The notes beneath the pieces are model-generated. The model searched no databases and had not been told where the DNA came from. It saw only the letters and a list, made by a program, of their open reading frames with translations. Below are positions 7,208 to 16,391 of a stretch of DNA of 36,028 bases, piece after piece. Each line of letters starts with the position of its first letter. The stretch's first letter is position 1. The translations under genes were made by a program, and so were the position numbers. Source of the stretch: Ramlibacter sp. (lineage in GTDB: Bacteria > Pseudomonadota > Gammaproteobacteria > Burkholderiales > Burkholderiaceae_C); the NCBI GenBank assembly GCA_022844525.1, contig JALHLO010000007.1:1-36028 (forward strand). Direction: 5' to 3'.

Positions 7208-7972
7208 ATGAACAAGCCGATCCGGATCACCCAGCGGGCCGACGCCAACGAGGACGGCTACGACCGCGTCCTCTCGTTCCTGCGCGACCAGCTGGTGTCG
7301 GGTCGCCTGAAGACCGGCGACCGGCTGCTGCCGGAACGTGACCTCGCCAGCGCGCTCGGCGTCAGCCGCCCGGTCATCCGGGAGGCATTGAGGGCGTTGT
7401 CCACGCTGGGGGCGGTCGAGATCCGGCGCGGCTACGGGACGGTGGTGAGGGAGCCGAACTTCACGGCCCTTGCGGACTACTTCAGCCTGGTGCTCGCCCA
7501 GCAGGCCGGCGCGGTGGACGACGTGATGCAGGCGCGCATCGCCATCGAGCGGCAGGCGATCCGCCTGGCGTGCACGCGTGCCCTGGCGCCGGACCTGGAA
7601 AGGCTGTCGCAGGCGCTGCGGGCCATCCAGGAAACCATCGACGATCCGGTGCAAGGCGGTGCGGCGGACTTTCACTTCCACTCGATGATCGTCGAGGCCG
7701 CCCACTCCCCGGCGCTCTCCAGCGTCTATGCGGCAGTCGCCAAGCTGCTGCAGGCGTCCCACCTCGAACGAAGGCAGGTGATCGCGAGCGTCCCCCAGGT
7801 CGACGCCTACCTCATCGACCATCACGAGGCCATCATGCTGGCCATCCAGCGCAGGAATCCCGCCGAGGCGGATGCGCTGCTCGCCGAGCACTTCGAGATC
7901 GGTGCCAACCTGCGCGAGGATGCCGCGGCCGCGCGGCGGCGCGACGCCAAGCGCGGCACCCAACGGGCATGA
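7208..7972 (+). CDS. FadR-subfamily GntR transcriptional regulator (FCD domain)
   Basis: This 254-residue DNA-binding protein has an N-terminal winged helix-turn-helix (about residues 18-80, with LPERDLASALGVSRPVIREALRAL and RRGYGTVV). A C-terminal all-helical FCD ligand domain follows, with metal/ligand His in ADFHFHSMI, DHHEAIML and EHFEIG. FCD domains usually bind an organic acid that releases the protein from DNA. It lies 13 bases after the isomerase gene and overlaps the kinase start by ATGA, so it is part of the operon it probably represses. The likely operator is TGGTnnnACCA at 6603-6613. Confidence 0.88.
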   Translation: MNKPIRITQRADANEDGYDRVLSFLRDQLVSGRLKTGDRLLPERDLASALGVSRPVIREALRALSTLGAVEIRRGYGTVVREPNFTALADYFSLVLAQQAGAVDDVMQARIAIERQAIRLACTRALAPDLERLSQALRAIQETIDDPVQGGAADFHFHSMIVEAAHSPALSSVYAAVAKLLQASHLERRQVIASVPQVDAYLIDHHEAIMLAIQRRNPAEADALLAEHFEIGANLREDAAAARRRDAKRGTQRA

Positions 7973-8856
7973 CTCCCGAGATCGTCGTCTTCGGCAGCAT
8001 GAACATGGACCTGATGGTCCGTGTGGCGCGCGCCCCGCGAGGCGGCGAGACGCTTCAAGGGCTTTCGTTCTTCACCAATCCCGGCGGCAAGGGCGCGAAC
8101 CAGGCAGTCGCCTGCGCTCGCCAGGGCGCTCGCGTTGCCATGGTGGGATGCGTGGGCGAGGACGACTTCGGCAAGACCTTGCGCAACGCACTGGCCGCGG
8201 ACGGCATCGACGTCGCCCATGTCCGCACGGCCGGCGAAAGCACCGGAGTCGCCGTCGTGATGGTCGACGACGAAGGCGAGAACCGCATCACCATCGTTCC
8301 CGGCGCCAACGACTTCGTGAAAGCGGACCCCGAGGCTCTCGCCGGGCACTACCTGCTCCTGCAGTGCGAGGTGCCGATGGCCGAGGTCGTCTCGGCCGCG
8401 AAGATCATGCGCGCGAATGATGCGACGGTGGTCATGAACCCCGCCCCCGTCTGCCAGCTGCCCGACGAACTCTGGCCCCTCGTCGACATCCTCGTCATGA
8501 ACGAGATCGAGGCCTCGGAACTGTCGGGCCTGCCCGTCTCCGATCCCGCCACCGCGGCGGCGGCTGCGACCTCGCTGCGCCGGCGCGGGCCCTTCACGGC
8601 GATCGTGACACTGGGCAGCCAGGGCGTACTCGTCGCGGACGACGCAGGGTGCCGTCACTTTCCCGCCCCCGAGGTGCCGGTGGTCGATACGACCGCAGCC
8701 GGCGACACGTTCATCGGTGCGATGTGCGCGGCGCGGGCCGCGGGGCAATCCATGGACGCCGCCGTGACGAGGGGCATCCAGGCGGCCACGATCTGCGTCA
8801 CGCGCGCCGGCGCCCAGGCATCGATCCCGCACCTGCACGAACTGGCGGCACCATGA
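7969..8856 (+). CDS. Ribokinase-like (PfkB family) sugar kinase
   Basis: The 295-residue kinase phosphorylates a sugar or polyol with ATP in the cytoplasm. It has the PfkB N-terminal motif NPGGKGANQAVACARQG and the C-terminal ATP/anion-hole motif DTTAAGDTFIGA, with the catalytic base Asp at about residue 246. Overall it most resembles ribokinase (GSMNMDLMVRV start, NPAPVCQLP, NEIEASEL). Ribokinase beside an RpiB-like isomerase suggests an isomerase-kinase pair for a pentose, tetrose or related compound. The importer that follows is of the amino-acid type rather than the Rbs type, so I do not assign ribose. It overlaps the genes on both sides by four bases (ATGA), indicating translational coupling. 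Confidence 0.82.
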   Translation: MTPEIVVFGSMNMDLMVRVARAPRGGETLQGLSFFTNPGGKGANQAVACARQGARVAMVGCVGEDDFGKTLRNALAADGIDVAHVRTAGESTGVAVVMVDDEGENRITIVPGANDFVKADPEALAGHYLLLQCEVPMAEVVSAAKIMRANDATVVMNPAPVCQLPDELWPLVDILVMNEIEASELSGLPVSDPATAAAAATSLRRRGPFTAIVTLGSQGVLVADDAGCRHFPAPEVPVVDTTAAGDTFIGAMCAARAAGQSMDAAVTRGIQAATICVTRAGAQASIPHLHELAAP

Positions 8857-9536
8857 CCTACAAGTTCGACTTCACCAGCGTGCTGGCGCAATGGCCGCTG
8901 TTCATGCACGGTGCCTGGCTCACCATCAAGCTGTCGCTTGCCGCCACCCTGCTCGGGCTGCTCATCGGAACCCTGTGCGCCATCGGCCGGGGCAGCCGCA
9001 ACCCCTTCGTGGCGCGCTCCTGCGCCATCTATGTCGAGGCCATCCGCAACACGCCCCTGCTGGTGCAGATCTTCCTGGTGTACTTCGGGCTGGCCAGCAT
9101 CGGGCTGAAGGTGCCGGCCTTCACTGCCGCCGTGCTGGCGATGGTCATCAACGTGGGGGCCTACACCACCGAGATCATGCGCGCGGGCATCGAGTCGATC
9201 CACAAGAGCCAGATCGAGGCGGCGGAGTGCCTGGCGCTGTCGCGCGCCCAGATCTACTGGCACGTGATCCTCCGCCCGGCGATGGAGCGTGTGTATCCCG
9301 CGCTCACCAGCCAGTTCGTGCTGCTCATGCTGGCCACGTCCATCACCTCGCAGATCTCGGCCGAGGAGCTGACGGCCATCGCGAACCGGGTGCAGTCGGA
9401 CACCTTCCGCTCCTTCGAAACCTATGCCGTGGTGGCGGTGTTCTACCTGCTGCTGTCGCTGCTGATGCGGGGCGCCTTCTGGGCCGCCGGACAGGTGCTG
9501 TTCACGCGCCGCCGCAAGCTGGGGACGCCGCTGTGA
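8853..9536 (+). CDS. Amino-acid-type (HisMQ) ABC transporter permease 1
   Basis: This 227-residue inner-membrane permease belongs to the polar amino-acid uptake family (HisM/GlnP). It has about five membrane helices, the family segment VEAIRNTPLLVQIFLVYFGL, and the ATPase-contacting EAA loop IEAAECLALSRAQIYWHVILRPA. It overlaps the kinase stop codon by ATGA and the next permease by GTGA. Family members import amino acids, opines and some other small polar acids, so the presence of sugar-type enzymes upstream is notable. Confidence 0.9.
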   Translation: MTYKFDFTSVLAQWPLFMHGAWLTIKLSLAATLLGLLIGTLCAIGRGSRNPFVARSCAIYVEAIRNTPLLVQIFLVYFGLASIGLKVPAFTAAVLAMVINVGAYTTEIMRAGIESIHKSQIEAAECLALSRAQIYWHVILRPAMERVYPALTSQFVLLMLATSITSQISAEELTAIANRVQSDTFRSFETYAVVAVFYLLLSLLMRGAFWAAGQVLFTRRRKLGTPL

Positions 9537-10204
9537 ACTTCGCCTTCAACGCGAACCACCTCGTGTTCCTGCTGCAGGGAGCGGGCTGGACGCTGGTGCT
9601 CTCGCTCATCGCGTTCCTCGGCGGCGGGCTGCTCGGATTCATCGTCGCCCTGTGCCGCATCTCGCCCCTGCGGCCGCTGCGCTGGCTGTCCACCGGCTAC
9701 GTGCAACTGGTGCAAGGCACGCCGCTGCTGATCCTCATGTTCCTGGCGTACTTCGGCCTCAGCATCGTCGGCCTCAGCCTGCCGGCGCTGGTGGCCGCGG
9801 GCCTCTCGATGACGATCTACGTCAGCGCGTACATCGGGGAAATCTGGCGCGGCTGCATCCAGGCCGTGCCGCGCACGCAGTGGGAAGCGGCCGAGTGCCT
9901 GGCGCTGTCGAAGGTGCAGCGCATGGGGCTGGTGGTGCTGCCGCAGGCGCTGCGCATCGCGACGCCGCCCACGGTGGGCTTCATGGTGCAGATCGTCAAG
10001 AACACGTCGCTGGCTTCGGTGGTCGGCTTCGTCGAACTGGCCCGCGCCGGCCAGGTGGTGAACAACTCTCTCTTCGAACCCTTCCTCGTCTACATGCTCG
10101 TCGCCGGTCTCTACTTCCTGCTCTGCTTCCCCCTGTCGTGGTGGAGCCGCCAACTCGAACGCCGCCTGCTGGTGGCCCATCGCGTGGAGGTGGCGGCCGC
10201 ATGA
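9533..10204 (+). CDS. Amino-acid-type (HisMQ) ABC transporter permease 2
   Basis: The second, 223-residue permease is expected to form a heterodimer with the one encoded just upstream. It shows LVQGTPLLILMFLAYFGL and the EAA loop WEAAECLALSKVQRMGLVVLP, with about five membrane helices. Translation starts at a GTG (9533) that overlaps the preceding stop, so expression is probably coupled. The coding sequence ends 94 bases before the ATPase gene; that gap holds two hairpins. Confidence 0.9.
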   Translation: MNFAFNANHLVFLLQGAGWTLVLSLIAFLGGGLLGFIVALCRISPLRPLRWLSTGYVQLVQGTPLLILMFLAYFGLSIVGLSLPALVAAGLSMTIYVSAYIGEIWRGCIQAVPRTQWEAAECLALSKVQRMGLVVLPQALRIATPPTVGFMVQIVKNTSLASVVGFVELARAGQVVNNSLFEPFLVYMLVAGLYFLLCFPLSWWSRQLERRLLVAHRVEVAAA

Positions 10205-10232
10205 GCGCCGCCCGGCCGCCCGAAGGCGCTCG

Positions 10233-10277
10233 CCCCCTCCGCTTGCGGAGGGGGGAGGAGCAGCCCGCGAAGCGGGC
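10233..10277. repeat. Pair of GC-rich hairpins between permease and ATPase genes
   Basis: CCCCCTCCGC at 10233-10242 and GCGGAGGGGG at 10245-10254 form a perfect 10-bp stem, and GCCCGC-GAA-GCGGGC at 10263-10277 forms a second. Both sit inside the operon with no T-run after them. They look like an intergenic palindromic repeat unit and could stabilise the upstream message or attenuate downstream expression. The ATPase has its own strong ribosome site (GGGGGAGGA) just after them. Confidence 0.55.
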
Positions 10278-10298
10278 AATCCTGGGGGAGGATATCTA

Positions 10299-11024
<726 letters not shown>

Positions 11025-11055
11025 GAGTTCCCTTCCCACAACCACTGGAGACACC

Positions 11056-11856
11056 ATGAACCCCAAGACCCTGTTCCGCCGCGCGCTGCTGCTGGCCGCC
11101 CTGTCCACCGCCTTCCTCGGCGCCCACGCCGACACGCTGGACAACATCCGCGCGGCCAAGAAGATCCGCGTGTCGATCGACCTGGCGGTTCCGCCCTCGG
11201 GGATGACCGACGCGAACATGAAGCCGACGGGGTCCGACTACGACGTGGCCGTGCTGCTGGCCAAGGATCTCGGGGTCGCGCTCGAAGTGGTGCCGACCGT
11301 CGGCGCCACCCGCATCCCGAACCTGCAGACCGGCAAGGCGGACCTCATCATTTCCACGCTGGCTTACACGCCGGAGCGCGCCAAGGTGGTCGACTACTCG
11401 GTGCCGTACGCGCCGCAGATCTCGCTGGTGGGCGGCGTGAAGGGCATCAACGTGAAGAGCATGGCCGACCTGGCCGGCAAGAGCGTCGCGGTCAACCGCA
11501 GCACCACGCAGGACACCGACCTCACCCAGAACGCCAAGGGCGCGACCGTGGTGCGCTACGACGACGATGCCGGCGTGATCACCGCCGTGGTGACGGGACA
11601 GGCCGACCTGGTGGGCACGTCCAACGCGCTGTTCCAGACCATGCAGCAGAAGGCGCCGCACCGCAACCTGGAGATGAAGTTCGTGCTGCGCGTCAACGAC
11701 CTCGGCATCGGCGTGCGCAAGGACGACCCGCGCCTGCTGGCCTGGGTGAACGACTGGGTGAAAGCCAACCACAAGAACGGCAAGCTCAACGAGATCTTCA
11801 AGAAGTACCACGGCACCGAGATTCCGAAGGACGTCGTGGAGAGGTGGGTGAAGTAA
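11056..11856 (+). CDS. Periplasmic solute-binding protein (amino-acid type, SBP family 3)
   Basis: The 266-residue protein delivers the substrate to the ABC importer encoded upstream. It starts with a signal peptide (cleavage about residue 25, after AHA). The mature part reads like family 3 binding proteins: KKIRVSIDLAVPPSGM, GSDYDVAVLLAKDLGV, NLQTGKADLIISTLAYTPERAKVVDYSVPYA. These domains bind amino acids or other small acids between two lobes. The DLIISTLAYTPERAKVVDYS segment is characteristic. The ligand cannot be read from sequence. GGAG precedes the ATG, and the amidohydrolase gene follows after five bases. Confidence 0.9.
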   Translation: MNPKTLFRRALLLAALSTAFLGAHADTLDNIRAAKKIRVSIDLAVPPSGMTDANMKPTGSDYDVAVLLAKDLGVALEVVPTVGATRIPNLQTGKADLIISTLAYTPERAKVVDYSVPYAPQISLVGGVKGINVKSMADLAGKSVAVNRSTTQDTDLTQNAKGATVVRYDDDAGVITAVVTGQADLVGTSNALFQTMQQKAPHRNLEMKFVLRVNDLGIGVRKDDPRLLAWVNDWVKANHKNGKLNEIFKKYHGTEIPKDVVERWVK

Positions 11857-11861
11857 GGGCC

Positions 11862-12749
11862 ATGCTGGCCCTGATCGACACCCACCACCACTTCTACGAT
11901 CCGCAGGCGCACTACTACCCGTGGCTGAACGATGCGGGGCATCCCCCGCATCGCTACGGCGACCACGCCGCGCTGAAGCGGCCCTACCTGCCGGCGGATT
12001 ACCGGCGCGACACGGCGGGCGTCGACCTGCTCGGCAGCGTGCACGTGGAGGCCGAGTGGGACCCGAAGGACCCGGTGGGCGAGATGCGCTTCATCGCTTC
12101 CCTGCGTGAACAGTCCGGCCTGCCCTCGGTCGCGGTGGGGCAGGCCTGGCTGCACCAGCCGGACGCGGCGAGCACGCTGGAACAGCTGGCCGATTTCGAC
12201 TTCGTGCGCGGCGTGCGCCAGAAGCCCCGATCGAATCCCGCGCCCGGCGGTCCACCCGGCGGCATGACGGACGCCGCCTGGCTGCAGGGCTACGCGCGGC
12301 TGGAGCCGCTCGGCCTGCACTATGAACTGCAGACGCCCTGGTGGCACCTGCACGAAGCGGTGCGCGTGGCCGCCGGCTTTCCGGGCACGCGCATCGTCAT
12401 CAACCATGCGGGCATGCCGTCGGACCGCAGCGAGGACGGCTTGCGTGCCTGGCGGACCGCGCTGGCCGCAATGGCCGCGCAGCCCAACGTCGCCATCAAG
12501 ATCAGCGGCATCGGCGAGGCCGGCTACCGATGGCGCCTGGATGCCAACCGGCGCGTCGTGCTGGAGGTGATAGACCTGTTCGGGGTGGATCGCTGCATGT
12601 TCGGCAGCAACTACCCCGTGGACAGCCTGTGCGCGTCCTACCAGGACATCTTCGAAGGCTTCGCCGCGTGCGTGGCCGACTTCAGCGCGCGGGAGCGGGC
12701 AAAGCTGTTCGTGGAGAATGCGCGGCGGATCTATCGCATCGCCGTGTAG
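11862..12749 (+). CDS. Amidohydrolase-family lactonase-like hydrolase
   Basis: This 295-residue TIM-barrel enzyme belongs to the amidohydrolase_2 family, which includes 2-pyrone-4,6-dicarboxylate lactonase and the L-rhamnono/L-fucono-lactonases. Metal and catalytic motifs are DTHHHFYDP near the N terminus (HxH), the strand HVEAEWD, VINHAGMP, and FGSNYPVD with the catalytic Asp near residue 250. It is cytosolic. Its place directly after a transporter and before a PQQ-type sugar dehydrogenase fits hydrolysis of a sugar lactone, but this is inference. The ATG at 11862 follows TAAGGG; a GTG at 11844 lies inside the preceding gene and is less likely. Confidence 0.82.
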   Translation: MLALIDTHHHFYDPQAHYYPWLNDAGHPPHRYGDHAALKRPYLPADYRRDTAGVDLLGSVHVEAEWDPKDPVGEMRFIASLREQSGLPSVAVGQAWLHQPDAASTLEQLADFDFVRGVRQKPRSNPAPGGPPGGMTDAAWLQGYARLEPLGLHYELQTPWWHLHEAVRVAAGFPGTRIVINHAGMPSDRSEDGLRAWRTALAAMAAQPNVAIKISGIGEAGYRWRLDANRRVVLEVIDLFGVDRCMFGSNYPVDSLCASYQDIFEGFAACVADFSARERAKLFVENARRIYRIAV

Positions 12750-12762
12750 CAAGGACAAGAAG

Positions 12763-14082
12763 ATGAGTGGACGAACGAGCCTCCTCGCTCGCGGTGTGGC
12801 GCTGGCGGGCGGAGCGGCGCTGGTGTGGCGGCGCTGGACCCAGGGACCCCTGCCCCCTGCCGCCGTGGGCGGCGCTCCCCACATTCCTGCGGGCCGGCCG
12901 CAAGGCGCCGTGCCCACGCTGAAGATGCCCACGGCGCGCGGCTGGGCCGCGGGGCACCTGCCGACCCCGGCGCCTGGGCTGGCGGTGAACGCGTTCGCCG
13001 CGGGTCTGAAGCATCCACGCTGGATCCACGTGCTGCCCAATGGCGACGTCACCGTGGCCGAGGCGATGCAGGCGCTCCGGACACCGAAGAACGTGTTCGA
13101 CCACGCGATGGTGGCCACCCTGCAGCGCGCGGCCGCCATCGGCGACAGCCCGAATCGCATCACGCTGCTGCGCGACGCGGACGGCGACGGCGTCGCGGAG
13201 ATGCGCGACACGTTCTTGCAAGGCCTGAGCCAGCCCTTCGGAATGGCGCTGGTCGACGGAACGTTCTACGTCGGCAACACGGACGGCGTGGTCGCGTTCC
13301 CGTACACCACGGGCACGACACGCATCGAAGCGGCCGGGCGCCCGCTCGCGAGCTTCCAGCCGGGCGGGCACTGGACACGCAGCCTGCTGGCCAGTCCCGA
13401 CGGGCGTCGGCTGTATGTCGGGGTGGGATCACTCACCAACATCGGGGAGCTCGGCGTCGAGGTCGAACAAGGGCGCGCCTGCATCGTCGAACTGGACCTG
13501 GCGACCGGCCGCCACCGCACCTTTGCCGACGGCCTGCGCAACCCGGTGGGCTTGGCGTGGCATCCGGAGACCGGCGAACTGTGGACGGTGGTGAACGAAC
13601 GCGACGGCCTCGGGGACGAAACGCCTCCCGACTACCTGACCTCCGTGCGCGAGGGCGGCTTCTACGGCTGGCCGTACTGCTACTGGGGCCGCACGGTGGA
13701 CGACCGAGTGCAGCCGCAGGACGCCGCCCGGGTGGCGCAGGCGATCACGCCCGACTATGCGCTCGGAGGGCATACCGCCTCGCTCGGCCTGTGCTGGATG
13801 CCGCGCGGCACCCTGCCCGGCTTCGACGAGGACGGGATGGTGATCGGCCAGCACGGCTCCTGGAACCGCAGCGTCCTCAGTGGCTACGCGGTCGTGTTCG
13901 TTCCCTTCGCGAACGGCCGCCCGACGGGGCAGGCTCCACGCGACATCCTGACGGGCTTCCTGGCCCCGGACGAAAGCGAATCGTACGGGCGACCCGTGGG
14001 CGTGGCGATCGGGCCGGACGGGCAGTCGCTGCTGGTCGCGGACGATGTGGGGGATGTGATCTGGCGAGTCGGGGGGCGGTAG
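12763..14082 (+). CDS. PQQ-dependent sugar dehydrogenase-like (sorbosone dehydrogenase family) protein
   Basis: This 439-residue protein belongs to the soluble glucose/sorbosone dehydrogenase family, a six-bladed beta propeller that oxidises aldoses to lactones in the periplasm with PQQ. Recognisable stretches are AAGLKHPRWIHVLPNGDVTVAE, FLQGLSQPFGMALV, GLRNPVGLAWHPETGELWTVVNERDGLGDETPPDYL and GFYGWPYCYWG. Near the N terminus a single hydrophobic segment (about residues 8-22) preceded by Arg serves as membrane anchor or export signal. It lies 13 bases after the amidohydrolase gene and ends the operon. If it makes a lactone outside and the hydrolase opens it inside, the two could act in sequence. 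Confidence 0.82.
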   Translation: MSGRTSLLARGVALAGGAALVWRRWTQGPLPPAAVGGAPHIPAGRPQGAVPTLKMPTARGWAAGHLPTPAPGLAVNAFAAGLKHPRWIHVLPNGDVTVAEAMQALRTPKNVFDHAMVATLQRAAAIGDSPNRITLLRDADGDGVAEMRDTFLQGLSQPFGMALVDGTFYVGNTDGVVAFPYTTGTTRIEAAGRPLASFQPGGHWTRSLLASPDGRRLYVGVGSLTNIGELGVEVEQGRACIVELDLATGRHRTFADGLRNPVGLAWHPETGELWTVVNERDGLGDETPPDYLTSVREGGFYGWPYCYWGRTVDDRVQPQDAARVAQAITPDYALGGHTASLGLCWMPRGTLPGFDEDGMVIGQHGSWNRSVLSGYAVVFVPFANGRPTGQAPRDILTGFLAPDESESYGRPVGVAIGPDGQSLLVADDVGDVIWRVGGR

Positions 14083-14124
14083 GGGACGCGCCGAGGCGGC
14101 CGACACGCGGCGCGCACCACCCCA

Positions 14125-14613
14125 TTACCGCACGTACTGATCAACGAACCCGGAGCCCAGGCCCGCCTCGTCATAGTGCTTGCGGCACATCTCGATCTTG
14201 GTGAACACGTCCTCGTAGCCGGTCACCTTGCCGGCCTCGTCGACGTACACCATCGCGCCGTGGATGTTGAAGAAGGTGATCATCTCCTGCGCGCCGACCT
14301 GCTCGTCGACGACGAGCGTGTGGATCTCGCCGGGCGGCTCGTAGACGAAGGAGCCTTCCTGCGCGATCCAGTCGTGCTCCAGGTAACGCCAGCTGCCCTT
14401 GAGCACCATGCCCGTCACCCACGACGGGTGGATGTGGCGCGAGAGCACGCCGGACTTGCGCACGCGCAGCAGGTTGCACCAGCTGCCGGTGACGGTGTTG
14501 AGCAGCAGCGGGCGGAACCACACGTCCCTGGCCTGCGGAACCCACACGCGCTCGTCGTCGGGAATGGCCTTCTGCGCGATCTCCGGCCGGATGCCGGGCA
14601 GCTGCGTGATCAT
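14125..14613 (-). CDS. Cupin, 2,4'-dihydroxyacetophenone dioxygenase-like
   Basis: The 162-residue cupin resembles the 2,4'-dihydroxyacetophenone dioxygenase family, small non-haem iron enzymes that cleave a C-C bond in hydroxylated aryl ketones. Candidate metal ligands are H60 and H62 in HIHPSWVTGMVLKGSW and H98 in EPPGEIHTL, with E92 or E96 nearby. The segment WRYLEHDWIAQEGSFVYEP is typical of the group. It is the last gene of the minus-strand NitT/TauT-type operon, 11 bases after the SDR gene, with AAGGA before the ATG. Many relatives are annotated by similarity only, so the reaction is uncertain. Confidence 0.75.
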   Translation of the reverse strand: MITQLPGIRPEIAQKAIPDDERVWVPQARDVWFRPLLLNTVTGSWCNLLRVRKSGVLSRHIHPSWVTGMVLKGSWRYLEHDWIAQEGSFVYEPPGEIHTLVVDEQVGAQEMITFFNIHGAMVYVDEAGKVTGYEDVFTKIEMCRKHYDEAGLGSGFVDQYVR

Positions 14614-14624
14614 GGACTGGTCCT

Positions 14625-15329
14625 TCAGGTGATGAGATAGCCGCCGTCCACGGGCACGACGGCGCCCGTGACGAACGCGGCGTCGGCGCTGGCGAGAAAG
14701 AAGACCGGTCCCGCGACGTCGGCCGGCGTTCCCCAGCGCTTCATCGGCGTGCGCGCGAGGATGGGCCCGCTGCGTGCCGCGTCGTCCTGCAGCGCCTGCG
14801 TCAGGGGCGTCGCGATCCAGCCGGGCGCAATGGCGTTCACGCGGATGCCGTCGTCGGCGTATGCGATGGCCAGCGACTTCGTGAGTTGCGCGACGCCGCC
14901 CTTGCTGGCGGAGTAGCCCGGCACCAGGCCGCCGCCGAAGAAGCTGAGCATCGACGCCGTGTTCACGATGCAACCGCGCCGCGCCGCCAGGCGTGTGCGG
15001 GCAGCCGCGCAGACGCGCATCGTCCCGTTCAGGTTGATGTCGATCACCTCCGCGAAGACGGCCGGGTCGTGCTCCATGCCGCGGCGGATGACACCCGCGC
15101 AGTTCACGACCACGTCCAGCGTCGCAAAGCGACCGACCAACGCGTCGACGGCGCGCTGGTCCCGCACGTCCAGCACCTCGAAGGAGACACCTTCGGCCGG
15201 CCGCGCCGCCTCGACCTCGCGGCCGGACGCGCCGGTCGCGAGCACCCGGTCGCCGTCGGCGCCGAAGCGCTGCGCGATCCCCCAGCCGATGCCGCCGGTG
15301 CCGCCGACGACGAGAACGTCCCGGTTCAT
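14625..15329 (-). CDS. SDR-family NAD(P)-dependent oxidoreductase
   Basis: This 234-residue classical short-chain dehydrogenase has the cofactor motif GGTGGIGWG (9-17), NCAG (76-79), catalytic Ser at about 126 (NTASMLS) and Y139-x3-K143 (YSASK). Asp in LDVRD is compatible with a bound cofactor adenine. It should oxidise an alcohol or reduce a ketone in the cytoplasm. It sits between the binding protein gene (10 bases away) and the cupin gene, so the pair could process the imported compound, for example alcohol to ketone followed by ketone cleavage. That sequence of steps is inference. Confidence 0.88.
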   Translation of the reverse strand: MNRDVLVVGGTGGIGWGIAQRFGADGDRVLATGASGREVEAARPAEGVSFEVLDVRDQRAVDALVGRFATLDVVVNCAGVIRRGMEHDPAVFAEVIDINLNGTMRVCAAARTRLAARRGCIVNTASMLSFFGGGLVPGYSASKGGVAQLTKSLAIAYADDGIRVNAIAPGWIATPLTQALQDDAARSGPILARTPMKRWGTPADVAGPVFFLASADAAFVTGAVVPVDGGYLIT

Positions 15330-15339
15330 GCGGGGCGCC

Positions 15340-16389
15340 TTACGGCTTGAATGTGTAGCCGGCCCCGATGGCGGCCGCCGCAGGGATGGCCGGCATGTCG
15401 GAGAACAGCTGCGGGCGCGTCTTCATCAGGTTGACGATGTACTTCGGCTCCAGGTGCTTGTTGACGTCGAAGGTCGACTTGATGAAGCCGCCGCGGTTCA
15501 GGCGCTCCTGCGCGGAATGCAGCGCGCGGTAGCTGTTGGCGGACAGCCGCCGGTCGGATTGCTGGATGTTGAACTGCATCGCGGCTTCGGCCACTTCCGG
15601 CTTCAGGCCGGGGATCCAGCGCGTGGCGACCTGTGCCGCCTGCTTCGGATTGGCGCGCATCCACTGGTCCGCGGCGGAGAGCCCGGCCAGGAATTTCTCG
15701 ACGGTCGCGCCGTTCCGCTCGACCCACGGCCGCAGGCCGACGTTGTAGCCGAGGGAGGCGATGATGTCGCCGCCGCGGCTCACCTCGACGGCGCCGGGCA
15801 CGTCCTTGAGCGCGGTGATCGGCACGGGGTCCCAGCACACGATGGCATCGACGCCCTTGGACAGCAGCGCCACCGCCATGTCGGGAGGCGGCGTGTTCAC
15901 CAGGGTCACGTCCTGCAGCGTCAGGCCGGCCTTCTCCAGCAGCGCGAGCGTGTACAGGTGGTTGATCGTGCCGAACGACGCCGCGATCTTCTTGCCCTTG
16001 AGCGTCTTCAGGTCCTTGGTGATGCCCGCGTCGCCGCGGGCGATCATCGCCAGGGTCCCGTCCGAGCCGAACTTCGCCGCGTTGCCGGTGTAGTTGCCGA
16101 CGGCCACGAGGTCCATGCCGCGCAGCACGGCGCCGATCATCGGCACGCCCACCTGCACCAGGTCCACCTCGCCGGCCTGCAGGGCATTGAGCGCGTCCAC
16201 GCCGGTCGCGAACGGCCGGGCGATCTGCACGTCCAGGCCCTCCTTCTCGAAGAACCCGCGCTCCACCGCGATGGGCAGCGCCATCTGGTCGATGGCCGCG
16301 ACCATGCCGGCCCTCACCTTGATCGGTGCCTGTGCGAATGCCGCGGCGGACAGGCCCAGCGCCAGTGCGGCGATCCATGCTCTCTTCAT
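15340..16389 (-). CDS. NitT/TauT-type ABC transporter substrate-binding protein
   Basis: The 349-residue periplasmic protein has a signal peptide (cleavage near residue 19, AFA/QA) and the family pattern MVAAIDQMALPIAVERGFFEKEGLDVQ, ALNALQAGEVDLVQVG and LKTLKGKKIAASFGT. Related receptors bind taurine, alkanesulfonates, nitrate or aromatic and pyrimidine precursors; nothing here fixes the ligand. AAGGAG lies 8 bases before the ATG at 16389. It follows the 112-residue membrane protein with only two bases between them and precedes the SDR and cupin genes, so it is encoded mid-operon rather than first. Confidence 0.9.
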   Translation of the reverse strand: MKRAWIAALALGLSAAAFAQAPIKVRAGMVAAIDQMALPIAVERGFFEKEGLDVQIARPFATGVDALNALQAGEVDLVQVGVPMIGAVLRGMDLVAVGNYTGNAAKFGSDGTLAMIARGDAGITKDLKTLKGKKIAASFGTINHLYTLALLEKAGLTLQDVTLVNTPPPDMAVALLSKGVDAIVCWDPVPITALKDVPGAVEVSRGGDIIASLGYNVGLRPWVERNGATVEKFLAGLSAADQWMRANPKQAAQVATRWIPGLKPEVAEAAMQFNIQQSDRRLSANSYRALHSAQERLNRGGFIKSTFDVNKHLEPKYIVNLMKTRPQLFSDMPAIPAAAAIGAGYTFKP

Positions 16390-16391
16390 CG

